Shown: positions 17,474 to 25,948 of the stretch, piece after piece
Numbering within the stretch: the stretch's first letter is position 1
Layout of the letters: every line of letters starts with the position of its first letter
Assembly (NCBI RefSeq): GCF_021353235.1
Contig: NZ_JAJTWT010000005.1
Location: forward strand, 372,001-436,000
Source: Pelomonas caseinilytica
GTDB lineage: Bacteria; Pseudomonadota; Gammaproteobacteria; Burkholderiales; Burkholderiaceae_C
DNA: 64,000 bases
Direction of reading: 5' to 3'
Program-made: the position numbers and the translations under genes
Notes under the pieces: generated by a model
What the model saw: only the letters and a program-made list of their open reading frames with translations
Told to the model about the DNA's origin: nothing
Databases searched by the model: none

Positions 17474-17589
17474 GCCCTGGCCGCGGGCCGAGCGCCGGGC
17501 CGCCCCGAGCCGGCCCGGTGGGCGATGTGCGAGCGGCTGGATGCCGCGAGCATCGCCGTCCCCTCGGCAGGACCGGACGAGGGGCTAAG

Positions 17590-18180
17590 TCACTCGTGCG
17601 TGAACTGGTCTGAGTTCTTGCCCTTGTACTGCGCGTAGTAGCGCTTGATCTGCGCCATGTCGGCCTCGATGTCGCCGCTGGGCGTGAACAGCGGACCCAG
17701 GCCGACCAGCTTGCGCGGGTAGTCCATGTAGGCCATGACGATGGGCAGCTTGGCCGTCGCGGCGATCCAGTAGAAGCCGGTCTTCCAGTACACCGTCTTG
17801 CTGCGCGTGCCCTCGGGCGGCACGATGAGCTGCACCGGGCCGTCGGCCGCCTGCAGGGCCTCGGCCGAGGCCGAGACGAGGTTGCTGGATTTGCTGCGGT
17901 CCACCGGGATGCCGCCGAGATAGCGCATCAGGCCGCCGAAGGGGAAGCGGAAGATCGAGGCCTTGCCCATCCAGTAGGGCGTGAGCCGCAGCGCGAAGGC
18001 GGCGAAGAGCGTGTAGGGCAGGTCCCAGTTGCTGGTGTGGGGCGCGGCGATGAAGACGCTCTTGCGCGCCTCGGGTGCCAGTTGGCCTTGCACGGTCCAG
18101 CCGGCCAGGCGCAGCCACGCCAGCGAGAAGCCCCTCAGCAGGGTGCTGACGACGGGCGTCGTGAAGATGGTGCGATGCAT
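17590..18180 (-). CDS. PlsC-like lysophospholipid acyltransferase family protein
   Basis: 196 aa from the ATG at 18180 (MHRTIFTTPV). The acyltransferase HX4D motif appears as HTSNWD near residue 46, then GGLMRYLGGIPVDRS, and PEGTRSKTVYWKTG, the motif III glycerophosphate-binding equivalent. Likely transfers an acyl group from ACP or CoA to a lipid; the substrate is unknown. Short relative to PlsC (~240 aa). A second, related protein is encoded at 34,023. Both resemble the compact YihG/OlsA-like families of betaproteobacteria more than PlsC itself. Confidence 0.8.
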   Translation of the reverse strand: MHRTIFTTPVVSTLLRGFSLAWLRLAGWTVQGQLAPEARKSVFIAAPHTSNWDLPYTLFAAFALRLTPYWMGKASIFRFPFGGLMRYLGGIPVDRSKSSNLVSASAEALQAADGPVQLIVPPEGTRSKTVYWKTGFYWIAATAKLPIVMAYMDYPRKLVGLGPLFTPSGDIEADMAQIKRYYAQYKGKNSDQFTHE

Positions 18181-18286
18181 GCCGCGATTGTTCCGGCGCC
18201 CGGCCTGCCTCAATCTGAGGCAGCGCAAGAAAAGGCCTGTTGCGCCAACAACTTGCGGTGTCCGCCCGCAGGCTGTTCACGGGTTT

Positions 18287-18305
18287 GTCCACAGCGGCTG
18301 TGGAC
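18287..18305. repeat. Perfect inverted repeat between ferredoxin and acyltransferase genes
   Basis: GTCCACAG-CGG-CTGTGGAC. It lies 22 bp past the ferredoxin stop and ~107 bp before the acyltransferase start. It could be a weak terminator (no T-tract) or a dyad operator. Its left arm overlaps another DnaA-box-like 9-mer (TTGTCCACA at 18285-18293). Confidence 0.5.
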
Positions 18306-18327
18306 GATGTCACGGTCTGGCGAACGG

Positions 18328-18603
18328 TCAGCCCGGTCGCATCGTCAGGTCGCTGCGCGGCTCGGCCACGCAGGGCAGGAAGAAGCCCTCGGCCTTTTCC
18401 TCGGCGGACAGCCCCGGCCAGGCGATGCGATGCTCGATGCGGCCGGCTTCCAGGCGCGAGATGCAGGTGCGGCAGGTGCCGTTGCGGCAGGACCAGGGCA
18501 GGGCCACGCCGGCCGTCAGGCCCGCCAGCAGGACGGGCCGGTCGGCCGGCGCCTCGAAGCTTTCGCCGCCCGGCAGCACGGTGACTCGGAATGTCTCGGA
18601 CAT
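18328..18603 (-). CDS. Plant-type 2Fe-2S ferredoxin
   Basis: 91 aa from the ATG at 18603 (MSETFRVTVLPGG); a longer frame runs back into the FMN riboswitch and is rejected. The iron-sulfur ligands follow the chloroplast-type pattern: CRNGTCRTC (CX4CX2C) around residues 38-46, and a distal Cys in FFLPCVAEP near 76. Small electron carrier in the cytoplasm; its redox partner is not identified by context. Divergent from the riboswitch-ribH unit, 60 bp apart. Confidence 0.87.
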   Translation of the reverse strand: MSETFRVTVLPGGESFEAPADRPVLLAGLTAGVALPWSCRNGTCRTCISRLEAGRIEHRIAWPGLSAEEKAEGFFLPCVAEPRSDLTMRPG

Positions 18604-18663
18604 GATCGCCATCATGCCCGGGCGGCCGTTAGGATGCCGCCCGCCGGACGCGAGTCCGGCAGC

Positions 18664-18806
18664 GTTCTCAGGGCGGGGTGGAACTCCCCACCGGCGGTAT
18701 GCGCTCCATGAGCGCGAGCCCGCGAGCGCCTTCGCCGCTGCGCGGTGGAGGGTCAGCAGACCTGGTGAGAGGCCAGGGCCGACGGTCACAGTCCGGATGA
18801 AAGAGA
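18664..18806 (+). ncRNA. FMN riboswitch (RFN element)
   Basis: The conserved RFN pieces appear in order: GTTCTCAGGGCGGGGTGGAA, CTCCCCACCGGCGGTA, a variable P3-like arm with GCCCGCGAGCG, GTCAGCAGACCTGGTGAGA, GGCCAGGGCCGACGGT, and CAGTCCGGATGAAAGAGA. This aptamer binds FMN and lowers expression of riboflavin genes. It ends 93 bp upstream of the lumazine synthase gene. The expression platform is probably in 18,807-18,899; no clear T-tract terminator was seen, so translational control is more likely. Confidence 0.95.
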
Positions 18807-18899
18807 TCGCGTCAGTGACGGCGCTCCCGTGCAGGCGGGCGGCGCCGCCGCTGCGTGCGCTTGCCCTGATTCTGGAAAACCGTCTTTCAAGAGGACACC

Positions 18900-19391
18900 A
18901 TGAATCAGCCCCTCAATCCCAGCTTCAAGCTCAACCGCCTGCCGCGGGTGGCCATCGTGGCCGCCAGCTGGCACAAGGACATCGTCGGCGTGGCCGTGTC
19001 CGCCATACGCCATGAGTTCGACCGATGTCGCATCCCGCCCGACCAGGTCACCGTCGTCGACGTGCCCGGCGCCTTCGAGATCCCGCTGCATGCCAGGCGA
19101 TTGGCCCGTTCGGGCCGCTTCGACGCCGTCATCGCCTGCGGCCTCGTCGTCGACGGTGGCATCTACCGCCACGAGTTCGTCGCGCACGCCGTCATCGATG
19201 GCTTGATGCGGGTCCAGCTGGACACCGACGTGCCGGTGTTTTCGGCCGTGCTGACGCCCCACCATTTCCACGAGCACGGCGAGCACAAGCGCTTCTTCGC
19301 CGAGCATTTCTCCACCAAGGGCGTGGAGGTGGCGCGCGCCTGCCTGGCGACAATGGCGAGCCTGGACCAGCTCGACGCGCTGGCCGCCTGA
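18900..19391 (+). CDS. ribH: 6,7-dimethyl-8-ribityllumazine synthase, RibH2 type
   Basis: 163 aa. Condenses 5-amino-6-ribitylamino-uracil with dihydroxybutanone phosphate, the penultimate step of riboflavin synthesis. Core motifs include VAIVAASWHKDIV, VPGAFEIPLHARRLA, and CGLVVDGGIYRHEFV. The segment LTPHHFHEHGEHKRFF is characteristic of the RibH2 branch (as in Brucella) rather than the icosahedral RibH1 type. AGAGGACACC upstream is a good RBS. It is the only riboflavin gene after the FMN riboswitch, so it is probably a second, FMN-controlled lumazine synthase; the ribBA-ribH1 cluster would be elsewhere. Confidence 0.92.
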   Translation: MNQPLNPSFKLNRLPRVAIVAASWHKDIVGVAVSAIRHEFDRCRIPPDQVTVVDVPGAFEIPLHARRLARSGRFDAVIACGLVVDGGIYRHEFVAHAVIDGLMRVQLDTDVPVFSAVLTPHHFHEHGEHKRFFAEHFSTKGVEVARACLATMASLDQLDALAA

Positions 19392-19440
19392 CCCTGCACC
19401 GCGCGGCGCCCACCACGGCGCCGCGCCCTTGAATCGCGCC

Positions 19441-19950
19441 ATGCTTGCCGCCCGCTACCTCGCCGGCTATCCCCCCGAACTCATCGCCCAGGCGGAGACC
19501 CTGCGCCTGCAGGGCCGCCTCGCCAGCCACCTCGCGCAACGCCTGCCCGAGCGCCACGAGGTGCGCAGCGATGTGGCACTGTTCGACTACGTGAACGAGT
19601 TGAAGAGCCGCCACATGCGCAACGCCGGCCCGCTGCAGTTCGTCGGCTTCGACGCCAAGCTGCGCGTGCTGCAGCAGGCACTCGGCACGCACACCCGGCG
19701 CACGCAGGTGCAGGGCGCCCGGCTCAGGACCCGCCGCGAGATCCGCGTCGCCACCCTGTTCAAGGAGGCGCCGGCCGCGCTGCTGCGCATGATCGTCGTG
19801 CACGAACTGGCCCACCTGCGCGAGCTCGACCACGACAAGGCCTTCTACCAGCTCTGCCAGCACATGGAGCCGGACTACTTCCAGCTGGAGTTCGACCTGC
19901 GGCTGTACCTGATGCACCTGGACCAGCCCCCGGGCGGAGCCGCGCCATGA
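19441..19950 (+). CDS. YgjP-like (DUF45/WLM-clan) metallopeptidase
   Basis: 169 aa from the ATG at 19441; a TTG at 19429 is an alternative. The zinc motif [11 protein letters not shown] (HEXXH with a third His) lies near residues 120-130. An upstream R-rich strand ([18 protein letters not shown]) precedes it. The family is predicted to be metal-dependent hydrolases; substrates are not known. It overlaps dusC by 4 bp (ATGA), so both are translated together. Confidence 0.82.
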   Translation: MLAARYLAGYPPELIAQAETLRLQGRLASHLAQRLPERHEVRSDVALFDYVNELKSRHMRNAGPLQFVGFDAKLRVLQQALGTHTRRTQVQGARLRTRREIRVATLFKEAPAALLRMIVVHELAHLRELDHDKAFYQLCQHMEPDYFQLEFDLRLYLMHLDQPPGGAAP

Positions 19951-20891
19951 TCCTGCTGGCGCCCATGGAGGGCCTGCTCGACCACATCCTGCGCGACGTG
20001 CTGACCCGCATCGGCGGCGTGGATCGCTGCGTGTCCGAATTCATCCGCGTGACCGACCAGCTGCTGCCCAGCCGCGTCTTCACCCGCATCGTGCCGGAGC
20101 TGAGGAACGGCGGGCGCACGGCGGCGGGCGTGCCGGTGCATCCGCAGCTGCTGGGCTCGGACGTGAGCTGCCTGGCCGAGAACGCCGCCCGCCTGGCCGA
20201 GCTGCGGCCCGAAGGCATCGACCTCAACTTCGGCTGCCCCGCCAAATGCGTGAACCGCCACCGCGGCGGGGCGGTGCTGCTGGACGAGCCCGAACTCATC
20301 CATGCCATCGTCGCCGCCGTGCGCCGTGCGGTGCCGGCCGAGGTGATGGTGTCGGCCAAGATGCGCCTGGGCTACATGGACGCCCACCGCACGCTCGACG
20401 TCGCTCGCGCCATCGCCGAGGGCGGTGGCAGCGAGATCGTCGTCCACGCCCGCACCAAGGCCGACGGCTACAAGCCGCCCGCCTACTGGGAGCGCATCGC
20501 GGCCGTGCGCGAGGCCGTGGACCTGACCGTCATCGCCAACGGCGAGATCTGGACCGTCGAGCACGCCGCCCTGGCCCGCGAACGCAGCGGTTGCGAGCAC
20601 CTGATGCTGGGCCGCGGCATGGTGGCCGACCCCGGCCTCGCCCTGCGGGTCACCGGCCAGCGCGCCGGCGGCCTGCCCTGGATCGAGCTGCTGCCGCTGA
20701 TGCAGGACTTCTTCGCCCAGGTACGCGCCACCGTCGCGCCGCGCCACCAGGGCGGCCGCCTCAAGCAGTGGCTGCACTACCTGAAGCGCGTCTACCCCGA
20801 GGCCGAGGCGGCCTACGCCGAGCTGCGCACGGTCAATGCGGCCGACGAACTCGCGCGGCGCCTGTTCGCGGCGCCGGCCGCGGCCTACTGA
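19947..20891 (+). CDS. dusC: tRNA-dihydrouridine(16) synthase DusC
   Basis: 314 aa. FMN-dependent reductase that makes dihydrouridine in the tRNA D-loop. The N-terminus [18 protein letters not shown] contains the Dus PMEG motif typical of Dus[21 protein letters not shown] holds the catalytic Cys; SAKMRLGY and [14 protein letters not shown] are FMN/phosphate-binding strands. DusC is preferred over DusA/B because of PMEG...DHxxR and the length. The last codons overlap the convergent Crp/Fnr gene by 7 bp. Co-location with an FMN-regulated gene may be coincidental. Confidence 0.92.
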   Translation: MILLAPMEGLLDHILRDVLTRIGGVDRCVSEFIRVTDQLLPSRVFTRIVPELRNGGRTAAGVPVHPQLLGSDVSCLAENAARLAELRPEGIDLNFGCPAKCVNRHRGGAVLLDEPELIHAIVAAVRRAVPAEVMVSAKMRLGYMDAHRTLDVARAIAEGGGSEIVVHARTKADGYKPPAYWERIAAVREAVDLTVIANGEIWTVEHAALARERSGCEHLMLGRGMVADPGLALRVTGQRAGGLPWIELLPLMQDFFAQVRATVAPRHQGGRLKQWLHYLKRVYPEAEAAYAELRTVNAADELARRLFAAPAAAY

Positions 20892-21565
20892 GCCGGCGCG
20901 CAGCTCGCCGCCACGAGGCGGCCGAGGTCGTGCACCCGCAGGCCGCCGCGAACCACGTCGACCAGGCCCAGTTCGCCGAGTCGCTTGAGCGCGATATTCG
21001 CGCGCTGCCTCGACGTGCCGGCGAGCATGGCGACCTCCGCCTGGGAAATGCGCAGCACGGCATCGCGGGTCGACGAGCGTTGCGCCAGCTCGGCCACCGC
21101 GCGTGCCACGCGTGATTCCAGCGAATCCAGCCGCGTGCTGAGGGCTGCGCTGATCATGGTGCCCAGCCGGGCGTTCAGCAGGTCCTGCAGGAAGTGGTTG
21201 AAGCCGAGACTGGCGGCGCGCAGGCGGCGGAACTGCGCCGCGGGGATGAGCACCGCGCGGGTGTTGCGCAGGGCGACGGCGTCGAACAGGCAGGGCTGGG
21301 CCTTCATCAGCGTGCCCTCTCCGAACCAGCCGCCGTCTCCGACGACGTCCAGCATGGTCTGATCGCCGTCCGCATGCGTGACGGACAGCGACACCAGCCC
21401 GTCGATGACGCCGAACCAGGACGTCAGCGGGCTGCCCACGGCCGCGAGGTGGGCGCCGCGCGCGAAGCTGCGCTCCACGGCCGAAGCCTGCAGGTCGCGC
21501 AGGTCTTCCGGCGCCAGCAGCTTCGCCAGCGGCGTGGTCTCGAGATGGGCGCGCGCATCCAGCAT
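20885..21565 (-). CDS. Crp/Fnr-family transcriptional regulator
   Basis: 226 aa from the ATG at 21565 ([10 protein letters not shown]); the frame extends upstream without support. An N-terminal cyclic-nucleotide-type beta-barrel spans about residues 20-130 ([20 protein letters not shown]) and a C-terminal HTH lies near 165-215 ([20 protein letters not shown]). There is no cysteine cluster for an Fe-S sensor, so it is not an Fnr-type oxygen sensor. The ligand is unknown. It is 177 bp from the divergent S9 peptidase gene and could regulate it. Confidence 0.88.
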   Translation of the reverse strand: MLDARAHLETTPLAKLLAPEDLRDLQASAVERSFARGAHLAAVGSPLTSWFGVIDGLVSLSVTHADGDQTMLDVVGDGGWFGEGTLMKAQPCLFDAVALRNTRAVLIPAAQFRRLRAASLGFNHFLQDLLNARLGTMISAALSTRLDSLESRVARAVAELAQRSSTRDAVLRISQAEVAMLAGTSRQRANIALKRLGELGLVDVVRGGLRVHDLGRLVAASCAPAQ

Positions 21566-21742
21566 GGGCGCGCAGTTTAGGGGGCGGCTTTCCATCGAAG
21601 GCGGCGCGCATCGACCTGAAAGCCCAGCGGCCGGCGCTCGGCGGGTGACAGGCGCCAGCGCCAGCCGACCCCCGGGCTTGCCCTGATGGCCGCGTCGCCT
21701 AGGCCCGCCCTTGACGCTGGATGGCGCGGCTAGCATGCGGCG

Positions 21743-23980
21743 ATGAAGACCCTCCTGTCCCTGCTCGCCTGCGCCTGCGTCACGAGCGCCGCCGCCGCCC
21801 AGCCCTCCCAGGCCCAGCCCCTCACCCTCGAACGCATCACCGCCGACCCGCCGCTGGCGGGCCGGCTGCCGCGTCAGGCCGAGGTCTCGCCGGGCGGCAA
21901 ATGGGTCAGCTTCCTGCGGCCCTCGCAGGCCGACAGCGAGGTGCTGGAGCTTTGGGCCCAGCCCGTGGGCGCGGAGGTCCAGGGCGGCGAGCCGCGCAAG
22001 CTCGTGGCCGCGGCCGACCTGCTCGGCGGGGCCGCCCAGCAGCTCAGCGAGGCCGAGAAGATGGCCCTGGAGCGCCAGCGCATCAGCCAGCGCGGCATCA
22101 CCGGCTACCAGTGGTGCGGCCGGGACGACAGCACGCTGCTCTTCCCGCTTTCGGGCGACCTCTACCTCGTGCGGCTGACGGCCACCGGCCCCCAGGCACG
22201 CAAGCTGGCCCTGCCGACCGGTGCGCCCAAGCAGGACCCGCGCTGCACCGCCGACGGCCGGCGCCTGGCCTATGTGCAGGGCGGCAACCTGTTCGTGCTG
22301 CCCCTCGACGAGGGCGCCAGCCCGCGCCGCCTGACCGCCGATGGCGGCGCCACGCTGGGCTGGGGCCTGGCCGAGTTCATCGCCGCCGAGGAGCTGTCGC
22401 GCCAGCGCGGCTACTGGTGGTCGCCGGACGGCAAGTCGCTGCTCGCCCTGCGGGTGGACGAGGCGGGCGTGACCGTCAAGACGAGGGCGCAGATCTTCGC
22501 CGACCGCACCGCCATGACCCAGCAGCGCTACCCGGCGGCGGGGGAGGCCAATGCCAAGGTCACGGCCTTCGTCATCGACGCCGCCACCGGCCAGCGGCGC
22601 GAGCTGCCGCTGCCGGCGAGTGCGGAGTACATCGCCCGCGCCGGCTGGTTCGCCGACGGCACGCCCTGGCTGCAGTGGTTCACGCGCGACCAGACCCGCC
22701 TCACGCTAACCGAGTTCAAGGCCGGCGCCGCGCCGCGGGACATCACCGTCGAGACCGACCCCGCCTGGGTCGAGGTGCACGACGACCTCATCGAGACGCC
22801 GCGCGGCCTGCTCTGGTCCAGCGAGGCTTCGGGCCGGCGCCAGCTGCTGCTGCTGGACCGCGCCAGCGGCGCCCGCACCCCGCTCACGCAGATGGCCGAA
22901 CCGGTCGCCCATGCCGTCTGCGCCGATGCCCGTCAGGTGGTCTTCGCCGCCGCCGGTGACCGCGGCAAGGCCCAGGAGCTCTACAGCCTGCCGCTGGCCG
23001 GCGGCAAGGTGCAGGCCCTGCCCGGCGCGGCCAGCCGCCAATGGCGCGACGCCAAGGCCGACCGCGCCTGCACGCGGCTGCTCGTCACGCGCTCGGCCTG
23101 GGGCATGCCGCCGCGGCTGGAACTGCGCGCCCTGGACGGCTCCGACCGCGCCATCCCCCTGGCCGGCGACCCGCCGGACCCGCTGCTGCGCCAGATCGCC
23201 AGCCTGCCGCTGGCCCTGGAGCTGACCGCGGCCGACGGCCGCACGCCGCTGAACGCCTTCTTCTTTGCCGCCCAGGACCGCCGCGAGGGCCGGCACCCCG
23301 TCATCGTCATGGCCTACGGTGGCCCCGGTGCCGCGACCGTGAGCTGGGCCTGGGGACGCGACCTGCCGCTGATCGCCTACTGGCAGATGCGCGGCTATGG
23401 CGTGCTGACGCTGGACACGCGTGGCATGGAGCATCGTGACCGCGACTTCACCCGTGCGCACTTCCACGCCTTCGGCAAGGTGGAGGTGGCCGACCTCTTC
23501 GCCGCCGTGCGCGAACTGCCGAACCGAGTGCCGGGCGTGGACCCGGCGCGCATCGGCTTCTTCGGCTGGAGCTATGGCGGCTTCCTCGGCGCCCGCGCGG
23601 TGCTGGATGCGGACACGCCCTTCGCGGCTTCGGTCGCCGTGGCACCGGTGACGGACTGGACCCTCTACGACACCGCCTACACGGAGCGTTACCTCGGCCA
23701 GCCCGAGGGCGGCAAGGCCGAGACCTACGCTTCGGCCAACCTGCCCGCCCGCGCGGCGCTGCTGTCTCGGCCGCTGCTGCTGATGCACGGCACGGCCGAC
23801 GACAACGTGCTGTTCGAGCACACCCTCAGACTGGTCGAGGCGCTGCAGGCCGCCGGCAAGACCTTCGACCTGCAGATCTACCCCGGCAAGGCCCACGGCA
23901 TCGCGGGCCGGGCGTCACGGCTGCACCTGTATCGCACCATGGACGCCTTCTTCGAGCGGCATCTCCAGCCGGGCCGCTGA
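21743..23980 (+). CDS. S9 family peptidase, dipeptidyl peptidase IV-like
   Basis: 745 aa with a cleavable signal peptide (MKTLLSLLACACVTSAAAAQ), so exported. The N-terminal ~480 residues form a DPP-IV beta-propeller: EFIAAEELSRQRGYWWSPDG carries the double-Glu motif that binds the substrate amino terminus in DPP-IV. The C-terminal alpha/beta hydrolase has GWSYGG (Ser near 610), HGTADDNV (Asp near 687) and KAHG (His near 717). It likely removes N-terminal X-Pro dipeptides from peptides in the periplasm. Stands alone, divergent from a Crp/Fnr regulator. Confidence 0.92.
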   Translation: MKTLLSLLACACVTSAAAAQPSQAQPLTLERITADPPLAGRLPRQAEVSPGGKWVSFLRPSQADSEVLELWAQPVGAEVQGGEPRKLVAAADLLGGAAQQLSEAEKMALERQRISQRGITGYQWCGRDDSTLLFPLSGDLYLVRLTATGPQARKLALPTGAPKQDPRCTADGRRLAYVQGGNLFVLPLDEGASPRRLTADGGATLGWGLAEFIAAEELSRQRGYWWSPDGKSLLALRVDEAGVTVKTRAQIFADRTAMTQQRYPAAGEANAKVTAFVIDAATGQRRELPLPASAEYIARAGWFADGTPWLQWFTRDQTRLTLTEFKAGAAPRDITVETDPAWVEVHDDLIETPRGLLWSSEASGRRQLLLLDRASGARTPLTQMAEPVAHAVCADARQVVFAAAGDRGKAQELYSLPLAGGKVQALPGAASRQWRDAKADRACTRLLVTRSAWGMPPRLELRALDGSDRAIPLAGDPPDPLLRQIASLPLALELTAADGRTPLNAFFFAAQDRREGRHPVIVMAYGGPGAATVSWAWGRDLPLIAYWQMRGYGVLTLDTRGMEHRDRDFTRAHFHAFGKVEVADLFAAVRELPNRVPGVDPARIGFFGWSYGGFLGARAVLDADTPFAASVAVAPVTDWTLYDTAYTERYLGQPEGGKAETYASANLPARAALLSRPLLLMHGTADDNVLFEHTLRLVEALQAAGKTFDLQIYPGKAHGIAGRASRLHLYRTMDAFFERHLQPGR

Positions 23981-24013
23981 GCCTGCGCGACGGCCGGGCG
24001 GCGCAAGGCGCGC

Positions 24014-24523
24014 TCAGTTCAGGCCCTGCCGGCCCCGCTGGCGCGCAAGGTAGTTGGCCTCGTACTGGTCGCGCTCGCGCTGCACGCGGGCGTCGCGGGT
24101 CTCCCAGTCGCCGCATTGGAAATAGGAGCCGCCGAACAGCCAGCCCAGCACGCTGGAGTCATCCAGCGCCCGTGCGTCGCCGCCGGTGCAGACCATGGCG
24201 GCCTTGGAGCCGCTCTGCTCGGCCAGTACCGACTGCACGAGCATGGAGCGCGACAGCAGCACAGACACCGGCATGCCCACGGCCAGCAGCACGCCGCCGA
24301 TGACCACGCCTTTGAGCCAGCGCGGCAGAGGGGCCGCCGCCGAATCGGCAGCAGCCTGGGACGGTGTGGCTTCGGGCCGCTTGAACGGCACGGTGGCGGT
24401 GAAGCTCGTGGCCTCGGTGGCCGTGGTGGATGCCGTGCGTGTGGCCTGGCGCCCGCCGCCGGTGCCGCTGAGCAGCCGGGGCGGGGCAGGGCGGGAGGCG
24501 GTGGCGGGCGGGGACTCGGGCAT
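24014..24523 (-). CDS. Hypothetical single-span membrane protein
   Basis: 169 aa from the ATG at 24523 (MPESPPATAS). The N-terminal ~70 residues are S/T/P/A-rich and disordered. One transmembrane helix follows (LKGVVIGGVLLAVGMPVSVL). The rest, about 70 residues, has two cysteines (MVCTGGDARALDD...YFQCGDWETRD) and ends in a charged helix (RVQRERDQYEANYLARQRGR). No family recognised. No clear RBS, so the exact start is uncertain. Convergent with the S9 peptidase gene. Confidence 0.6.
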   Translation of the reverse strand: MPESPPATASRPAPPRLLSGTGGGRQATRTASTTATEATSFTATVPFKRPEATPSQAAADSAAAPLPRWLKGVVIGGVLLAVGMPVSVLLSRSMLVQSVLAEQSGSKAAMVCTGGDARALDDSSVLGWLFGGSYFQCGDWETRDARVQRERDQYEANYLARQRGRQGLN

Positions 24524-24626
24524 GCGGGACGGACGGCTTGGCGGCGAAGCGATGCTAGGGGGCACCCTCCGGCGCCACCTGTGAGCAATTGAAAGCCTGG
24601 CGTGGCAAGCGCGGCGATTCGTGGCG

Positions 24627-24715
24627 GATGTCACGGCCGCCGTGGCCGGGGCCCGGCGGGACGACCGTCGTCGAGCCGGACGACCGGCCCTGGCGGATGG
24701 ACCCGCCGTGACATC
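24627..24715. repeat. 10-bp inverted repeat with 69-bp loop
   Basis: GATGTCACGG (24627-24636) and CCGTGACATC (24706-24715) are perfectly complementary. They lie in the ~300-bp gene-free stretch 24,524-24,820, which is otherwise GC-rich with no identifiable feature. It could pair operator half-sites or a long hairpin. Confidence 0.4.
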
Positions 24716-24820
24716 TTGGCGCGCGGGCCCCCCACCGACGGGAGGGCCGATGACGGCCGCGACGTTTTCACGCGCGGTGGGGCGATGCGGCGCCTAGTCT
24801 GCTTGCCAGAGAGGTGCCCC

Positions 24821-25039
24821 ATGAACTCACGTCCCCTGCCCCTGACGACTGGCTACGAACTGCGCTTCGAGTCCCTCTTCCACACCGGCCGGGCGCTGGC
24901 CTTTCCCTGCGATGCCAGGGGCGGCGTGCAGCTGGACGCCCTGACGGAGAAGGCGCGACAGAACTACCTGTTTGCCCGAGCGGTGGTGGGCCGGGACTAC
25001 GCCAGCCCCATCGTGCTGTGCTGCGGTGCCCACGATTGA
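24821..25039 (+). CDS. Small conserved hypothetical protein
   Basis: 72 aa from the ATG at 24821, preceded by GAGAGG. The protein reads YELRFESLFHTGRALAFPCD (residues 12-31) and ARQNYLFARAVVGRDYASPI near the C-terminus, a pattern I recall in Burkholderiales hypothetical proteins of this size. No signal peptide, no metal cluster (three Cys), and no membrane segment. Function unknown. A longer frame starting near 24,602 passes through unusual composition and is rejected. Confidence 0.6.
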   Translation: MNSRPLPLTTGYELRFESLFHTGRALAFPCDARGGVQLDALTEKARQNYLFARAVVGRDYASPIVLCCGAHD

Positions 25040-25162
25040 GGGGTTTATTCGCGCGCGGTGGGGTCGCCGCGCCACAAATGACGCCGCGAGGGGCGCGGCC
25101 ACGCCCAGCTGTGGTGCAATGACTGGATGGGAGTTGACAGGGGAGGCCCCGTTGACGGGGCG

Positions 25163-25927
25163 ATGTCCGGTGAGCGGCGCAGGCTGTGCGCGGCCGCCTT
25201 GCTGGCGTGGTTGGGAAGCGGTGGCGCCTTGGCGGCCGAGACCCCGGTGCTGCGCATCGAGACCATCCAGTCCGAACCCTTCGGCCGCATCGGCCCGCAG
25301 GGCGGCAGCGGCCTCATGTACGACATCGGCAACCTCATCGTCCAGCGTGCGGGGCTGGCGGCCGAGAACCGCGTCGTGCCCTATGCCCGCACGGTGCTGA
25401 GCCTGCAAAGCGGCACCTCCGACATGGTGCTGCGCTTCTCGAACGACGAACTGAAGTCGGTGGCCCACCAGGTGGCGCCCGTGCTGGCCCTGCCGACGGT
25501 GCTGGTCAGCCGGCGCGATGCGCCCGTGCTGCGGATGGAGGATCTGGCCCGCCTGGCACTCGCCGTGCCGCGCAGCTTCCCCGTGCCCGAGAGCCTGGCC
25601 GCCGTGCCGGGCCTGCACGTGCAGTGGGTCAACAGCAACGAGCACGCCATCCAGATGCTGATGACGCGACGCGTGGACGCGGCCTACGGCAGCACGCTGG
25701 GCCTTTTCGGCGCGGCCCGCGGCCTGGGCCTGCGCATGCAGGAGTTCGCGCGGCCGGTGCTGGTGGAGCGGCAGACCTTCTGGCTGCACCTGTCGCGCCG
25801 CAGCGCCACGCCGGAGCTGATCGACCGCCTCAGCCGCGCCGTCGACTCCCTGCAACGCGACGGCAGCATCCAGCGCCTGTACCAGCGCGCGCTGCAGGAC
25901 TTCGGCGACGACCGGATGCCGGAGTGA
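25163..25927 (+). CDS. Periplasmic substrate-binding protein (SBP_bac_3-like)
   Basis: 254 aa from the ATG at 25163, which puts the signal peptide (LCAAALLAWLGSGGALAAE) at the N-terminus; an ATG at 25127 is an alternative. The mature part has the two-lobe solute-binding pattern of ABC amino-acid or transporter-independent sensory proteins: TIQSEPFGRI, LMYDIGNLIVQRAG, VVPYARTVLSLQSGTSDMVL, then MLMTRRVDAAYGSTLGLFG. There is no permease or ATPase beside it, which is common for this family in Burkholderiales. Ligand unknown. Converges with glnS, 21 bp apart. Confidence 0.78.
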   Translation: MSGERRRLCAAALLAWLGSGGALAAETPVLRIETIQSEPFGRIGPQGGSGLMYDIGNLIVQRAGLAAENRVVPYARTVLSLQSGTSDMVLRFSNDELKSVAHQVAPVLALPTVLVSRRDAPVLRMEDLARLALAVPRSFPVPESLAAVPGLHVQWVNSNEHAIQMLMTRRVDAAYGSTLGLFGAARGLGLRMQEFARPVLVERQTFWLHLSRRSATPELIDRLSRAVDSLQRDGSIQRLYQRALQDFGDDRMPE

Positions 25928-25948
25928 GTCCGGCATCGGCCGCGCCGT

